NCBI GenBank assembly: GCA_023055505.1
Contig: JALIRH010000001.1
Coordinates: forward strand, 92,968,530-93,032,529
Direction of reading: 5' to 3'
Origin: Callipepla californica brunnescens
Lineage: Eukaryota; Chordata; Aves; Galliformes; Odontophoridae
DNA: 64,000 nt
Positions 1 to 13,839 of this stretch are shown here, one piece after another. Below the pieces are notes generated by a model. It made no database searches, was not told where the DNA came from, and saw nothing but the letters and a program-made list of their open reading frames with translations. A program made the position numbers and the translations under genes. Each line of letters opens with the position of its first letter. Within the stretch, counting starts at the first letter, position 1.

Positions 1-3000
1 CTATATTCATATATTATTTCACTCTATTAGCTGTAGTTCTTATGGAATAAGCATATCTTCACCTATTAGTTTTTAGGAATTGCTGCTACACAAACTCAAG
101 TGAAACTTCAGATGATGGGGGAGTGATGGGCTGAAAAGGGAAGTGTATTAATACTTACAGGAACCTCTATTGATGACCTGCTTTTTTCTGTAGGTAGCTG
201 TGCAAGGAAAACTTAGGGAGATGTGGGTGGGTTTCTTAGGTTACAGTTAATCAACATTGTACTGCTTCAGTTGCAGTGAGTTATGATATTAATCTCACTG
301 TGACTGTGACTGGCTTGGTCTTTATTTTTCTTATTTTTTTTCTTTTCATATCTAACCAGATAAACAATTTATGTTCTACATTTTCTATCAGTTCAAATTC
401 AGTTTTAATCAGTTGTAATTATTTATTTGTTTTCTTGTTGTTTCCTCTTTAGTCTGATGTAGTTTCAATAATTTTGTACCACAGTACAAAATAAATACTA
501 AAATAAATGTGATGATGAAAAAATATATATACAAAATATGAAGCAGTCTGACCACCTAAAGAAAGGAACAATAGCAGGTGAAACTGGTGATTTTAATTTG
601 ATCTAGAAATGAGTTGCATATAATTTTATTAAAATGTTTTAATGCCACATGTTAATGGATTACATTAAAAATAAATACATCAGATTGATAGGTTCTCTCT
701 GATTTTCATTGATGTGAAATTCAAAGAAGAGATTATTTTTATATTATTTTTTAGGGTTTTGCTTGTTTTTTTGTTATTCCATTACTTTCTGCAATTCTGA
801 TGAATATATATCCAGATTAAAGAGAGTTTAAGAGCACTTACAAGTATAACGTTCCTGAGATAAAGTTTCTTTGTACACTTCAGATTATAATCTTATATAA
901 TTTTGTTAGAATTTTTTTACTTAAAAAAAAGAAAAAAGAATATAAAATTCATTTATAGAAATTATTCAGTGGAAAAAAAGCTTCATACATTATTTTTTGC
1001 CTATTCATAAAAGACTAAAAGGGTTAACAGACAAATAAGAGTATTTAATGATTTTCTAAGGAAACTTTAAGATGAAAAGTTGTATACAATTGGTTATTTA
1101 GTCAATAAAAGGTTTTAAGTACAAACTTTGTTTTCAACATTAAAGTTCTTCTGCTGAGAAAAATTCTGAAATATGTGTACAATTTTTCTGTTCTTTTTTT
1201 TTTTTTTAAATACTATTAGGTAGCTTTAACTGTAGGAAATATTCCACTCGATGTTAGCTATCTCTGTTACAATTTTCCTTGTATAATTTGGCTATCTCTA
1301 GAAATATTGTTATTATATGCTTACTTGTCACACACCTAATAATGTGCTTCAGTTTTTTCTAAACTGAGAATCTGAAGATAACATCCAAAACTCAGGTTTA
1401 GTAAGTATTTTGCTTAAGTCAGAAGGTAACTGTAGAATAAATATATATAAGGCAAACTTTTGACAGATATTATATAAAACAGAATCATAGGAATAGGAAA
1501 ATATAATTAGCAATATTATATAAAAATGTTATGTATTGTATTGCTTATATGGGCCATTTATTTTCCATTTCTTTTACCTCACTGATTTTTGGATTATGAA
1601 CAATCAAACTGTAACTCTTCTTTAAGTTTATAGTACCAAATAAATGGTCATAAAAACACTGAGTACACAGATCTCAACTGGATAATGTATTTCTAGATAT
1701 TTAGCAAGACTACGTTTAACTAAAATTATCCCTTAAAAGTGATAACTTCCTCTGAAGTTGCATTTCTTAAAGCCAGTATACATACACAATGTACTGTGTT
1801 CAGGAGCCTATTCTAGAAGTGTTTTCTTTCTTCTATTTAGTGTAACTTCAAACTACAATCTAGCTCAAATCTTAAGGATACAGAGGGTACTTGTTACCAG
1901 GGAAAGTAACAGAGTTCCTAATAGGTTAATAGTTTTTTTTAATAGGTTAGGCCATAAAAATGAAAAAGGGTGCACACTTCAAAATCCAATATTCAATATT
2001 TCAAATTATTTTTATTTCAGAGCATGTGAAACATGGCTAGTCATTGAGTAGGCAAGATAATGGATTCTTATTTCCATTTCCACCCTTTAATTTTTACTGA
2101 ATACTATGAAGTCGAAAACAAAAATGTATGACCATTTATTCTCCTATGCAATTCTCAGTTTCACTTAAAATTTGTTAATTTCACTTCCTGTAACATCCAT
2201 AAATAAGTTTTCTTCACTTCTCCTTCAATGTGATTTGAATTTCTCACACAGCAGATTGTTTCTGTTCGTTTTCATCCTGTCAGCGTATAACTCCAAGAAG
2301 GCTCTACTACCCATGTCATCCTGCCTTCACTTAAGGTAGCTTTAGAAAGAAATAAGAATGTCATCTCCCATTAGTTTTCCATTCTTGACAGATAGAGAAT
2401 TCTACCTTTTTTCATTTGGTTTGTGCTTCAGTCTCCTAGTCGCCTTGATAGTCTTCCAATGGACTCAAAACACTATGGCAAAGTCTTTGTTGTACTGAGT
2501 AACCCCAAACTTTTCACAGTACTGATGACAAAACCATACAAGGGCCAAAGAAAGTTGAAGGATTATTTCCTGGATCTGATCTTGCTAACACAAACAGGAT
2601 ATTGTTGGACTGTTTTGCCACAAGGGCCCACTGCCGTCTCACATTCAACTCTGCCCACCATGCTCCTCCATCCCATTTTCTGCCTTTTTGTCAGTTCCCA
2701 GAACATACTGTTGCATAGGATTATTTCAGTCCAGGTGCGGGGTTTTATATTTCCAATTGATTGAATGGTGTAAGTTCTTGTCAGACTATTTCTATAGACT
2801 GTTGACAGTGCTTTGACTAGCAGCCTTGCCTTTCAGACTGTCACAGAGTTATCTTTAGGTCTAAGTTTGTGGCAGGTACACAAGGAAAAAGAAGAGACAT
2901 AGAGGGGAAAGGAAAAAACAAAACAAAACAAAACAAAAAAAAAAAAAACTGTCCTGCCTTTGTGAAATGTGGCCACCTGGTCTGTGCACTCTGGGGGGGG

Positions 3001-3555
3001 GAAGGGTATAGAGATGGCAGATGGGTCTAAAAAGAATAAACAATGGCAACAATCTGAGGAGGAATGGCAATTTATTAAATTCAAAAAATTTGAAGAAACT
3101 GAGAGAGACAGGAGTAACCAAGATATGAGATCTTACGTTAGTAAATCTGCAGGGAAGCACACTTGCTATACCCATGTGCCAAGCCAAGAGAAAGTGCCTC
3201 AGAAAATGGCTGGCCTCAACACATGACATCAGTAACAGACCACCAGCTAGATCTGGTAATGCACCCCTTTGAGCTCAGTGTTGCTCATTCTTCTCACTTT
3301 ATGGTCTATCTATCCAGTATACATCTTACCAATTTGACTAAAAGTGTATTTGGTGTGGATAGACTTTCTTTTTTAAGGTAAACAGAACCTACTGTTCTCT
3401 CATAATGCATAAAGCTAGTATTTCCTTGAAGAAAGCAGTCAAGTATGATTATCTACTTATTATGTTTTATTTTAGTGTATGTGTATAAATCTGTCTTGGA
3501 ATCCCCTTGCAAAAACATAGATTTCAAAAATGATATTGTCAGTGGTTTAAGGGCT
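1..3555. other. Intergenic, no gene recognised
   Basis: AT-rich non-coding DNA. The longest open frames (2423-2764 plus, 2861-3229 minus, 2969-3226 plus) have no recognisable domain, and the last two simply overlap on opposite strands. An A-rich (AAAAC)n tract at 2915-2948 beside a G-run near 2992 could be the edge of an old retroposed sequence. I cannot name it. Confidence 0.6.
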
Positions 3556-3559
3556 GGTT

Positions 3560-4372
3560 TGGCCCAGTTTCATGACTGATGGGGTGGGGGAGCCTTGGAT
3601 TATTTGCTCTCCTTTCTTGAAAACTTCCTCTGTTGTATCACCCCTCCCAACAATATTGTCAATATGATGCAGGTTCTTACGAGCATGGCCCTGTTCCTAT
3701 GCAGTTTGGATCAACCCATGGCAAATGGTTGGGCTGTTTCCACCCCTGGGGCAAATAGTTCCAGGTATCCTGAATGCTCCTCCAGTTGAAAGCAAACTGA
3801 CACCTATATTCTGTGGCCTAAGGAATAATAGCTATGTCAGTGGCGGCGTACCACTTGGCTGCTTTTGACTCCAGTTCGTACTGGAGTTGAAGCATGTCCG
3901 GCACAGCAGCACTCAGTGGGGGTGTGACTTCATTCAGGCCACGATAATCTACCATCAGCCTCCATTCTCCACTGGCTTTAAGCACCAGCCATATGGAGCT
4001 GTTAAAAGGTGAGTGAGTTTTGCTGATCACTCCCTAGCTCTCTAGTTGACAAATCAGCTTATGAATGGGGAGCAAAGAATTCCTCTTAGTGTGGTACTGC
4101 CTCCTGTGCACTATTTTTGTAGCAATTGATACTCCTTGGGATCCTTGAATTGCCCCCTTCTGAGGTAATCCATACCAAGTATACATGGAGACCCTGGGGC
4201 AGTCACAATAGGGTGTCTTTTCCAGTCTTTACCAGTGAGGCTTATTTCTGCATCCAACACAGTCATTTCTTGAAAGCCCCCAGTCACACCAGAAATATAA
4301 ATTGATTCTGTTCTTTTCATGATTCAAGGGCATTAGAGTGCACTGCACACCAGTGTCCACCAAACAGATAAA
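3560..4372 (-). pseudogene. Endogenous retrovirus pro-pol relic (ERVL-like)
   Basis: Degraded remnant read on the minus strand in the order protease then reverse transcriptase. A protease active-site DTG is at 4357-4349, but in a different frame from the following protease stretch at 4320-4111 (contains SGVTGG and CILGMDYLR). A reverse-transcriptase N-terminal stretch at 4030-3818 follows (contains SPFNS, GEWRL, VDYRGLN), with further RT-like sequence broken by stops down to about 3560. The catalytic region is not intact. No gag, env or flanking LTR was identified. Resemblance is to class III (ERVL-like) avian elements; the family assignment is from recalled similarity. Frameshifts and stops make it non-functional. 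Confidence 0.85.
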
Positions 4373-4384
4373 GAAGAAGATTTA

Positions 4385-4645
4385 GAAAGGGTTAACAAAG
4401 GTCAAATCATGTTTGAACAACTTTAATTGCTTTCATGATGGAGTGATTATGTGGATAATAGAACAGTGATGGATGTAGTACATACACTGACTTGCAGGAA
4501 AGATTTTTGACATGGTATCTTTCTAATCTTAAAGAACAGAAATCAACAAGTCATGTCCAGTTGACAGTGGGAATGAGTGGAGTACCTGAGGGTTGAGGGG
4601 GCACATGTTTTTAAATATCTTTATTGCTCAGTCAGAAAATTCATA
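4385..4645 (+). mobile_element. CR1 LINE fragment (reverse transcriptase region)
   Basis: Plus-strand piece resembling the CR1 ORF2 part around the conserved catalytic block, recognisable from GGTCAAATCATGTTTGA near 4400 through TTTAAATATCTTTATTG near 4610. It is diverged, truncated at both ends and full of stops. It starts about a dozen bases after the ERV relic. A possible further CR1-like patch (ACTGGAACAGGCTGGGGTAA) occurs near 5236. Confidence 0.7.
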
Positions 4646-6949
4646 AGAAAAGCAAAGTAAAATTTTATGCATACATAAAATATTTTTTACCAAGAAATTC
4701 TTTAAGAAACTTAAGGACTGAATCAATGGAAACTTCCTGAAATTCTTCAAGGGAGATAACCATTTTCCACGTACTGGGTGGAATAATCTCAGACACAAAT
4801 GCATACTGGCAACCATCTGGATAAATGCCAGTTCAAATGAAATGGACTTGTGAGATAAAATGACTGGATAAAAAACATCACAGGTAAGGCACATTATGAT
4901 ACATGGCAGAATTGTACCTTACTACTCAGAGAAAAGTATTATCTTTCTCCATTTTTTGTCAGTGAGGCTGTAATTCAGACATTGTGCTACTTTTTTTGCC
5001 ACCCTTAATTCCAGAAGGATATGGAGAAAAGGGAGGGTGTCCAAAAATAGTATTTATTTTAAAAGGTGTGCTAGAGGGAGCTGGGTTTGTAGAGAATGAG
5101 AATGCTGAGAACAGTTTTAAAAGCTGCAGGCAGCTTTTGTTTCCTTATGATTTTAGGAAATTTATGGGACACTGTCCAAGAGTATGAACAAGTTTAAAAT
5201 GTTAGAAAAAACTTGTTTACTAAGTGATCACTAAGCACTGGAACAGGCTGGGGTAACTTAATCCTTACAGACTTTTAAGATTTTTAAGACATAAGACCGC
5301 AGAGAAGTCATGTCCTTACATCAGATCCTTTCTTAAGTTAGAGGGAGGATGGTTTCCTGGATATACCAAGCTTGTAGCTTTTGATTCCATAATTATAAAG
5401 AAGCTATTGGATGAAATACAAAAATAATACAGGAAGCAGAAACTAGGATCTACGTTTTCCCTCATACTAAATTGTTTTATTATATGGTACTAATTATTAT
5501 CTCTTTTCTATTTCTTTTACAAATGTATATCAAACTAAATCACAGTGATAAACTTTACTATTAAAATTGACTTGACTTAATCAACTAATAATTTAGTAAT
5601 CAGGACACAAGCCCATGACATTTGCATATAAATAATCCAGTGCTGATGGGGGAAACTAAGCACTTTCTAAAGAAGATTTAACTTGCTTAAAAAAGTAAAA
5701 AATAAAAAAAGAACATGTAAAGTTGTAGCTGAATTAAATTATTATTCCAAGTGCATTAGACAGTTCTAGCAATAGCATTAGGAAAACTCATACACTTTCA
5801 TCATTCCTCTGAGAATACAAAGGCCTATGGTGATTTGCACAAAAGTACTCATGAATTATTTAGGCACATCTAGTACTGATAGGTTTGGTATTGTCAAAAC
5901 AGGGACGAATGTCCAGTAATAAAATGTTTCGTGCTAAAAAACAGTGTGGTACCTGTCAGATTAGCAGCTGTTGAGCTTTTCCCAGGCATGTAGCCTGGAA
6001 TTTGGCTTCACAGATTGAATTGCAATACTGTATTAGTAAAATAAAACATGTATAAGTTTAAATATATACATGCTTTGGAGAATAGAGGCCATTAATGACT
6101 CCACTAAAAATTAAGGGGAAGCAAAAAATTTGAGAGCTGATAAATATGTTCACACCATATGTTTTAGGAATCTAATTTTACACACTTGTGTCAGCAGCAT
6201 AAACTCTGTTCAGTTGCTTGAAAACACTTTCTGGAGGAGTATCTATGTAGGCTGTTTCTTCTGCTTATATATGCTCTAACTTCAGTATTTAAATCCTTTT
6301 TTTTTTTGCTATGTAAAGGAGATAAATGGCACAGACAGGAATAGATCAAGGTTTTCAGGATGTGTCTCTCTAGTTCCCTAGTCACTGAGCTGTATTATCA
6401 CTTGAGGTTTTTTCATCTACCTCAGGACTGTACATTTTGTCTGCATTTCTATAAGAACAAAAGGATCTTTGTTAAACAAAATAGTTCTTTATATAATGCA
6501 GACTAGTGACTGAAAGGGAATAACTAAAAAAGGCATTGTATCTGCTGTTTCTTGTACTTCTTCTGTCCTACCCTTTTCTTTGATCCTTACCCACTGAAGA
6601 CTCCAGCAGTGGACAAATGCAGTCACATAGCCAATGCAAATCTCTCTCAAAGTGCCTTCTCTTGGTTGTAGCTGATTGAAGCTGCTTCTCCCTGCTCCCC
6701 AACCTCCTCTCAGGTGAGTATTATTCACCTGCAGTGAAATGCTCCTTGATTGGAAGCAAAGGCCTGACAGACTCTGAAATAGCAAACCTTTGTGTCAAAG
6801 GACATGTTTCCTCTGCAGGTATAAAGAGGTACCAAGATGAAGTACAACGCCAGAGGCTTGAAAAAGGGCCCCAGTTCAAGGAAGCCATACTAATCTCAGG
6901 CATCCCACTCTCTCCACATCCTTAGGAGTAAGATTAACACGGGATAGCA
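4646..6949. other. Intergenic, no gene recognised
   Basis: AT-rich with only short open frames. The 6489-6925 part is less AT-rich and has short overlapping open frames on both strands, but no domain, splice pattern or repeat family that I recognise. Confidence 0.55.

Positions 6950-7001
<52 letters not shown>
6950..7001. repeat. (TCTA)n microsatellite
   Basis: About 13 near-perfect TCTA units. Likely polymorphic. Confidence 0.97.
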
Positions 7002-7505
7002 GTTTACTTTTCCTGCAGTTTTGAGATCATTATGTTAACCACAGGGAAAAAGATGAGATCAGAGAGATTAGTCTTTTTTATTGTTTTGCTATTTATTTAT
7101 TTATTTTTGAACACAGTATCACTGAGATGCTGAAGAAAATATGCATTTGTCATGAAAAAACTTGTTTTAAATTGAATTTAATGGGATAAATGTAGGATTA
7201 TCCATTACACTTCATCACTTATAGATGTCTACATGCTCCATGCCTCTGACTTCTTGCTTCCCAGAAATGAGTGAGTTTTCTGTGTGTTCTACTAAATATA
7301 TGAAAGGTTAGATAACATAAGTCTTTGGAAATGGCTGTGGGTGATTCAGGCAGCTAGTGATGATGAGATGCTTAGGACAAAATTAAGGTTTACAAAACCG
7401 AATCCTGTCTCCTTTTAAGATCCCAGTGGGAAGAATTTGCCTGAACTTGTCTAGTGATTTCCTTGGTTGTCCCACCTGACTCCAAACTGTTTATCCAAAA
7501 TAATA

Positions 7506-7575
7506 ATAGAATCATAGGCTATCTTAAATTGGAATGTACTCACAAGGATCATGTCCAAATCCTAATGCAACCTTG
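7506..7575 (-). mobile_element. CR1 3' end fragment
   Basis: Begins with ATAGAATCATAGG, the reverse complement of the CR1 3' terminal repeat, and continues with diverged sequence like the TTGGA...CACAAGGATCATGTCC block of CR1 3' UTRs. Short and 5'-truncated. Confidence 0.7.
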
Positions 7576-7641
7576 ATGTCATTATGAACTGTATCAATCA
7601 TCCTGTCTGATGTTTAAATATCTTAAGACATAGCAGTTGAT

Positions 7642-7661
7642 ACTAAATGTATACATTTAGT
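7642..7661. repeat. Perfect 20-bp palindrome
   Basis: ACTAAATGTATACATTTAGT equals its own reverse complement. No loop. AT-rich. Confidence 0.95.
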
Positions 7662-8119
7662 CTTGGTGTCATGTGAGATGTTGTATCTACATCAGTGATC
7701 ATGAAGCTGGCAGTTCTCATGCAGGCCTTAGGGAGCACCCACATTTTTCCAGATATCTAAATTCCAGCCAGGTATAGCCTAAGGCTTCCTCAAACAAATT
7801 AAATTTCTATACTTAGAAAAATAAATAAGCCATAGAATGTGAAGGCGTATTTAGCTAAAGAAAACACACCCATTTTATCATCAGAAAGCTTTATAGACTT
7901 AATTCATTGTGTTGATTAGAAATTTGATGCAGTTGTCCATACATAGTGTACTCAGAGTAGATGACAGAGTTTTGATAGGGGTTTGCTTTAGTGGTGGTCT
8001 CTATCAGGGTCTGCCCTGTGCCGTGTATACCTGGTTCCAGCAGACTTAACTACGGGACACTGATGAGCCCATAAGCCAGCACATTGGCACCTCTGTGAAG
8101 AATATATTTAAATTCAAAA

Positions 8120-8139
8120 CACTGACTGTACAGTCAGTG
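8120..8139. repeat. Perfect 20-bp palindrome
   Basis: CACTGACTGTACAGTCAGTG equals its own reverse complement. No loop, balanced composition. Confidence 0.95.
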
Positions 8140-11100
8140 AAGAGTGAAGGGAAAAAAACATCTAAGAAACAACCCTGAAAAAACAAGGTCAGAGAAGAAG
8201 AAGGGGAAAGGATACAACATACTACAGAGCAGATATTTTCTTTCAGCCCATGGAGAAGAATATTCCAGAGCAGGTGCCTACATGAAAAATTTTGAAGGAC
8301 TCCACTTTAAAGCAGGTGGATATTTTCTGAAGGAAATGTGGCCCATGGAGAGTCTATGATGAACTGGGCTCTCCTGACAGGGACTGCAGCCCACAGAAAG
8401 AACATGTTTTGGAGCAGAAGCAGAGGAAAAGTGTAAGGGGGAAGCAGAAAATGAGAGAGGTGTTGTGTATTGACCATTATCACCCATTCCCCACCAGTGA
8501 GGTTCAGACTCAGAAAAAAGGATGTTAGGTGAAGGTGTTTCAGTTTTTGTCCTTGTTTCTCAACATCCAAATCCATTTTAATTGACAATAAGCTAAATTA
8601 ATTTTCCACAAAATGATTCTGTTTTTCAATAATTGGTAAGGTATCCTCCTGTCTTTATTTTGGTCTTTCACATTTCTTTTCCTGTCCTATGGAGAAGGAG
8701 AAATGTGAGAACAGCTGAGATGGTATCTTGCAGCTGGTCTACATCAACCTGTGATAAATGGGAATCTGGAAATTTTTTTGTGCACTATTTTACATCCTAT
8801 GGTTTCTAGAACCTACTCCAGAAAGGCTCAGATTTCACACGGATGTTTTATCTATCACTTACATGTATCTATCTTGGATATGAAAATATGTCTGATAAAA
8901 GCCATGGATCTTGTATCAGGAACTTTGATATTCAGTCCACCTATAATAAAGATGTACATTTTGACATTTTAATTTAGGCATCTACAGTGTGCAAATGAAT
9001 ACAATCCCTTGCAACTGACAATAGGTAGGTTTAACAGCATTCCTTCTTGGAATCAGTTTCAACTGCCCTACAAGGGCAATACGGATAAACATTTTGAGAA
9101 CTTAGACATTTATCATATTTCAGAATAGTATTGGGACTACTGACTTTGTCGGCAGATGCAGCTTCTTTAATGCCACAGTAAAAGATGTATCAATGTGCTT
9201 CAATATGTATTTTAATAAATAAGAATATTTGTTTTGAAAATTTGATTTTGTTAAAAAGCATCAGTGAAACTGGGGGCAACTCCAATCCGCATACAAATCC
9301 AGAGTCAAACAGAAATACTTTCTTCAAGAACTTTTCCAAGCTGCCAAAATTTACTTATATGAAAGCTAGCCACAATTACACTTTGAAGATGTCAGGTGAA
9401 GTCCTCAGGAAAAAAAATTTTGTTTGAAACACATCATTAAGTGATTAGACAATCCAAATGATTCTGCCTGTATAAAATACTGCTGAAGAATTTTAGATCA
9501 AAAAATAAACAGCAAATGTTATCAGAGAAAAGAGATGTTTTGAGCTGAGTGAGAAAACAAAGGAAGATCTTATTCTCATTTGATTTAACAAGAAGTGGAA
9601 GTAAGTGCTGGTGATATTCTAAGAACTCTTTTTTCCTATTTATTTATTTATTTATTCATTCATTCATTCAGAAAAGCAACATGGAGTACCTGTGCTGCAA
9701 CATGCTGAAGCCTTGGTCTCACATGAAGAGGAAATGTAGTAGTCTTTTAGTATACCAGCCTTGTTTCTAACATGCAGAGCGAGCTCAGACAACAAAATGC
9801 CTGTCTGCTAATAAAGTCTCAGGAGAACTGTGATTAACTTCCTTCTAGTTAAATTTTGGCATATCATTTCATAAAACTGGAATACTAATTAGCTGATATA
9901 TTGTTTTCCCATTTTTTCTCTGGTCTCTAGCCAATATAATCTGTATACAAATCCCAGATTCAACAATTACAGAATAATTTACTCATAGGGAAAATCTATT
10001 TACAATCCCATCAGTTAGAGACTGATTTATGATTTCAAGTATTTTCTCAATTGCTATTTATGTAGTTCAGCTATCAATGAGAAATAACATGAAAGTAATT
10101 AATCTGGTCAATCTGGTCAGATTCAGTCTGAGTAGGATGTAGATTAGTATGAGCTTACAGCAGTAATTTTTTTTTTTTGTAACAAAAAGTGTCATTTTCA
10201 CTATAGAAGGGAAAATATAAGCAGCAAAATGGTATACAGCATTCATGTAGTCATTATTTGAGTGCCATGTGTCCATATTTTATGAAAGTTATAAAAAATG
10301 AAAGCCTAAAAATTAAACAATGATCTACTTATCTAAAAGAAAATTGAAGGAATGGATATATAACGTGCACTGTATATAAAATGATTAGAGGATTTACTTA
10401 GAGTAGATGGTATAGACTTCTTTACAAGGAGGTTTCTGGTGAAGGTGGTTTTCTTAATTAGCTGGGAAAACATTATAACATGGCCTCAAGCTGAAGTAAG
10501 CAGAGCTTTTGCTAGAAAAATAATAAAATAAATATTTTACAAGGAAAGCAATTAACATTGGAATAGATACCCTGAAGGTACAGGAATACTTCCATGACTT
10601 GAAATCTTTAAAACATTAGATGTCTTTCTGATATGTATCAATTTAAGAGCAGTTTATTGGCTAAGTACAAAAAGATATTAATTTAGATAGTATAATCATG
10701 TAATGTCTACACTGCTGCTTTGAAAATCCTCCACCTTTTTCTCCTTTTTTGTTAGTCTAATCCAATATTCTTTGAAATCATGGTCATTCTACTGGTTTCA
10801 AGCTATTGACTTGTCTACAGTACAAGTCCTCCTCTCATGCTTTGTAACAAAATTAAAGGCATTGGTGCAAAAATAATCATATGAAAAGATTTAAAAAAAT
10901 AAATTTTTGCAGGATCTTCTGATTCTTAAAAATTCTTCAGATCCAATCTCTCAGTAACAATCTGCTAGTTCTTTGTTATCAGTTTCAATAACAATTTATT
11001 TATTGATTTATTTATTGATTAATTGTTGCTTCAGTAACATTTGAGGTGACTGTGTGCGGTCTGCTTATTGTTGTTTTGGTTTTCTTTTATTTTTCACTGT

Positions 11101-13839
11101 GTGGTGGTTTTTTTTTGTTGTTGTTGTTTTTTTTTCAATCAGAAAATATCAGAAGATACTTTTTTCTCTCTCTCTGTACAGTTTTGAAGGTTAACTATGC
11201 TGACTTTGAAGACCATTCTGATGTGAAACTGTTAAACATAGACTTATTTGGCACAGAAGAGTATAGATCTAGGAACCTGCTTTGGGTCCAGATCTACTTC
11301 AGCTTATAGAAATAAGAAAAAACAGCTGAACAGTGAAAGCAATTCTGTTTTATGCTTAGCAGGAATAGCAGAAACACCAAACAGTATTTTTCTACACATT
11401 TAGTAGTTAATATTGTCTCTTCTGGCAATGTTAGTCATACACTAGGTTTACTTTTTATATTCCTCCTACTCAGAAAGTCATAGAAATAATATAATATGAA
11501 AAGAGATGAAGTAGTTAGTATTTCAAAGACTTTCTCAGAAGACGTGAGTCTTTCGTGTCTTGCATTTTGAAGCTTTTCTCTGCCATCATAAATAACTAAA
11601 TAAATAACTAAATAACTAAATAGAGAGAGAGAAATTGATTTACTTAAAATATGGAATAATATGGGACTGAATTCCCAGGCTAACTACAATAGTCTGAAGT
11701 ATAGCATTACATTTCTCAATCTTGCTATCACACTTTGGGAGATAATTACAGTATATGTCCTTCAAGAAATACTGCATTTTCTGCATTTCTTGAAATCATC
11801 AGATACATTTTTTGATCTGTGGCTATTCTACCAGTTCCTTTTTTTTTTTAATAATATCAGTAATACATGTATGAAATAGTGAACTGAGAACCAACTAGAA
11901 GTTCTCTTGTAATGAGTTTGTCATGATTTTCCATAGGTATTCCATGTCCTAACATCATGCAGTGAATAGATGGAACTGAGACAGCTGCTAAGGAAGTACA
12001 GTTCCCAGTATTAATGGGAAATACCCTTCCCACAGTGCTCCAGTCCTTCCTATGTGGTTTCCATGAAGAAAGCAATGTAGTGATGTGAAGACATCCCTTT
12101 TTTTCTCCCTGAGCTTGCAGCAGTTAGGAGATAGTCTCTCTTTCTCATTTGTTTGATTACTCTTGATTCCTTTTATATTGTATTTTATTGCACTCCTTGT
12201 GTCTCTTCCAGCTTCTTGCAGGGGAAAGGGTAAGGAAGGTCTAGCTCCCCTGTCATGGCCAAAAGGCCCTCAACCCTTGACAGAAATTAGAACAAAAGCC
12301 AGTTGCACAGCAGCTCCTAGATATGCAAACACAAAATACGGTACCCATAGAAATGAAATTCAGACAGCATGAAAATCACTGGTGTAATAAAAACCTGGAA
12401 TACACTGCAAACACTTTCACTCTATTTAGTTATGGCTTCTATCAGCTATATCACTCAGCATCTTGATTTTACTCACATAATATCAATAGAATTTTAACAA
12501 TGAGATTACTAGAATTGAACTTAGAAGTTGACTACATTGCTCAGTTGAAGAAATAACAAAGCCTATTGGCCATCTACACTGTTTAGAATTTATTTTGCAC
12601 TAGTTGAGCTGCAGAGGATCAAAATTACTTTGTAGTATGAAATAGCAATTAAGCAGTGTAGGCTGTCAAGCATCAGATATTGGTACTCTTTCATTTAATG
12701 GTGTGGATGTAGTGAATTTTTCTGAACTATCCTGAAAAGTCAAAGCACAGATAAGATGGAAGTTTGTTCAAATAGACCTTTTCTCTACAGATTAAGAGGC
12801 ACACAGCAGTGTAGTGTAGTTGGGACTAGAAACTGAATCAGTCTTACTTCTGACATTGACTGTATATCCTTAAGCAAATCCATGTATTTTGTTGATTGAC
12901 ATCATTTTTATTTTTATCATATGTGTTAATGTATGTAACAAAAATCTTGTCTCCCCACACATAAGGGAACACAGAGAAACAATGGCTGGTTTCTAGTGAA
13001 TATCCAACCAGACCAGCTACTATCTAGGTCAGGTGACTTGGGAGCCAGACGTTGTGTGTAAGACTGAGGAACTTGAAGGATTTGCCTACTGAGATGACTT
13101 AAAAGTCCAAGCTAGTTACTGTAGAGATGATATGGTCTGGATATACCTCATTTTGTGCACACAGCATATGCATGTCTCTGTGCAGGAAGTAGTTGTGGAG
13201 TACGAGAGTGAAGGATCAGCTACTGGACAGGATGAGTATCTAAGCTGAGTTACTGGAGGAATCCAAATTCTCTGTGTGTTGGTTTGTTCATATTGGGATG
13301 TGAGTCTTGGTGTGTGATGGTGTGCGTAAAAGTATCTGCATCATCAACTGTACTGAGTGCTGAAAGCCCTAGAAGATCACATGACTAGGTGCAGGTAGAA
13401 GGAGAAACAGGGTCCAAGGCATGCTTCAGAAACTTCAGGGCAGACAGTCTGAGCCCAGCTGCTGGAAATATCCACCTTGCACATTCAGACATATTTCATA
13501 CTGATGGATCTTCAGCTTAATTATATAAAAACTGGGGAAAAAAATGAGGCTTTTGGTGTTATTTGTATCTATACATAAAAAATGTAAGTAGTATCGTCAG
13601 CAAAGGAGTTTCAGTCTGCATGTGAGCTGTATTATTCAGAAAGTCTGGTCAAGAAAATTGTTTTGGACCATACATAGCAGTAAACATCACAGAAAATTTA
13701 GCAAAGCTGCTACTGAAAAAGTACTTTCAGAGAAAGAAAATTTGTGAAGTTTGGATTAAATATTTTTTTTCTAATCCCAATATATATATTTTTGAAAATG
13801 TTAAGGGTTAGTTTTTACTATCAGTCAAAACAACTAGTC

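Larger units (their letters stand above)
7576..13838. other. Intergenic, no gene recognised
   Basis: AT-rich, no supported coding region. It holds a perfect palindrome at 7642-7661, another at 8120-8139, small (ATTT)n/(ATTC)n runs near 9645-9670 and (TAAATAAC)-like runs near 11590. A somewhat less AT-rich stretch at 13010-13470 has loosely repeated AGCTACTGG-like blocks. Confidence 0.55.

Noticed and set aside
2423..2764. 113-codon plus-strand frame that might be a gene or retroviral remnant
   Set aside because: No motif, domain or codon signal strong enough to name it. Kept as unassigned intergenic DNA.
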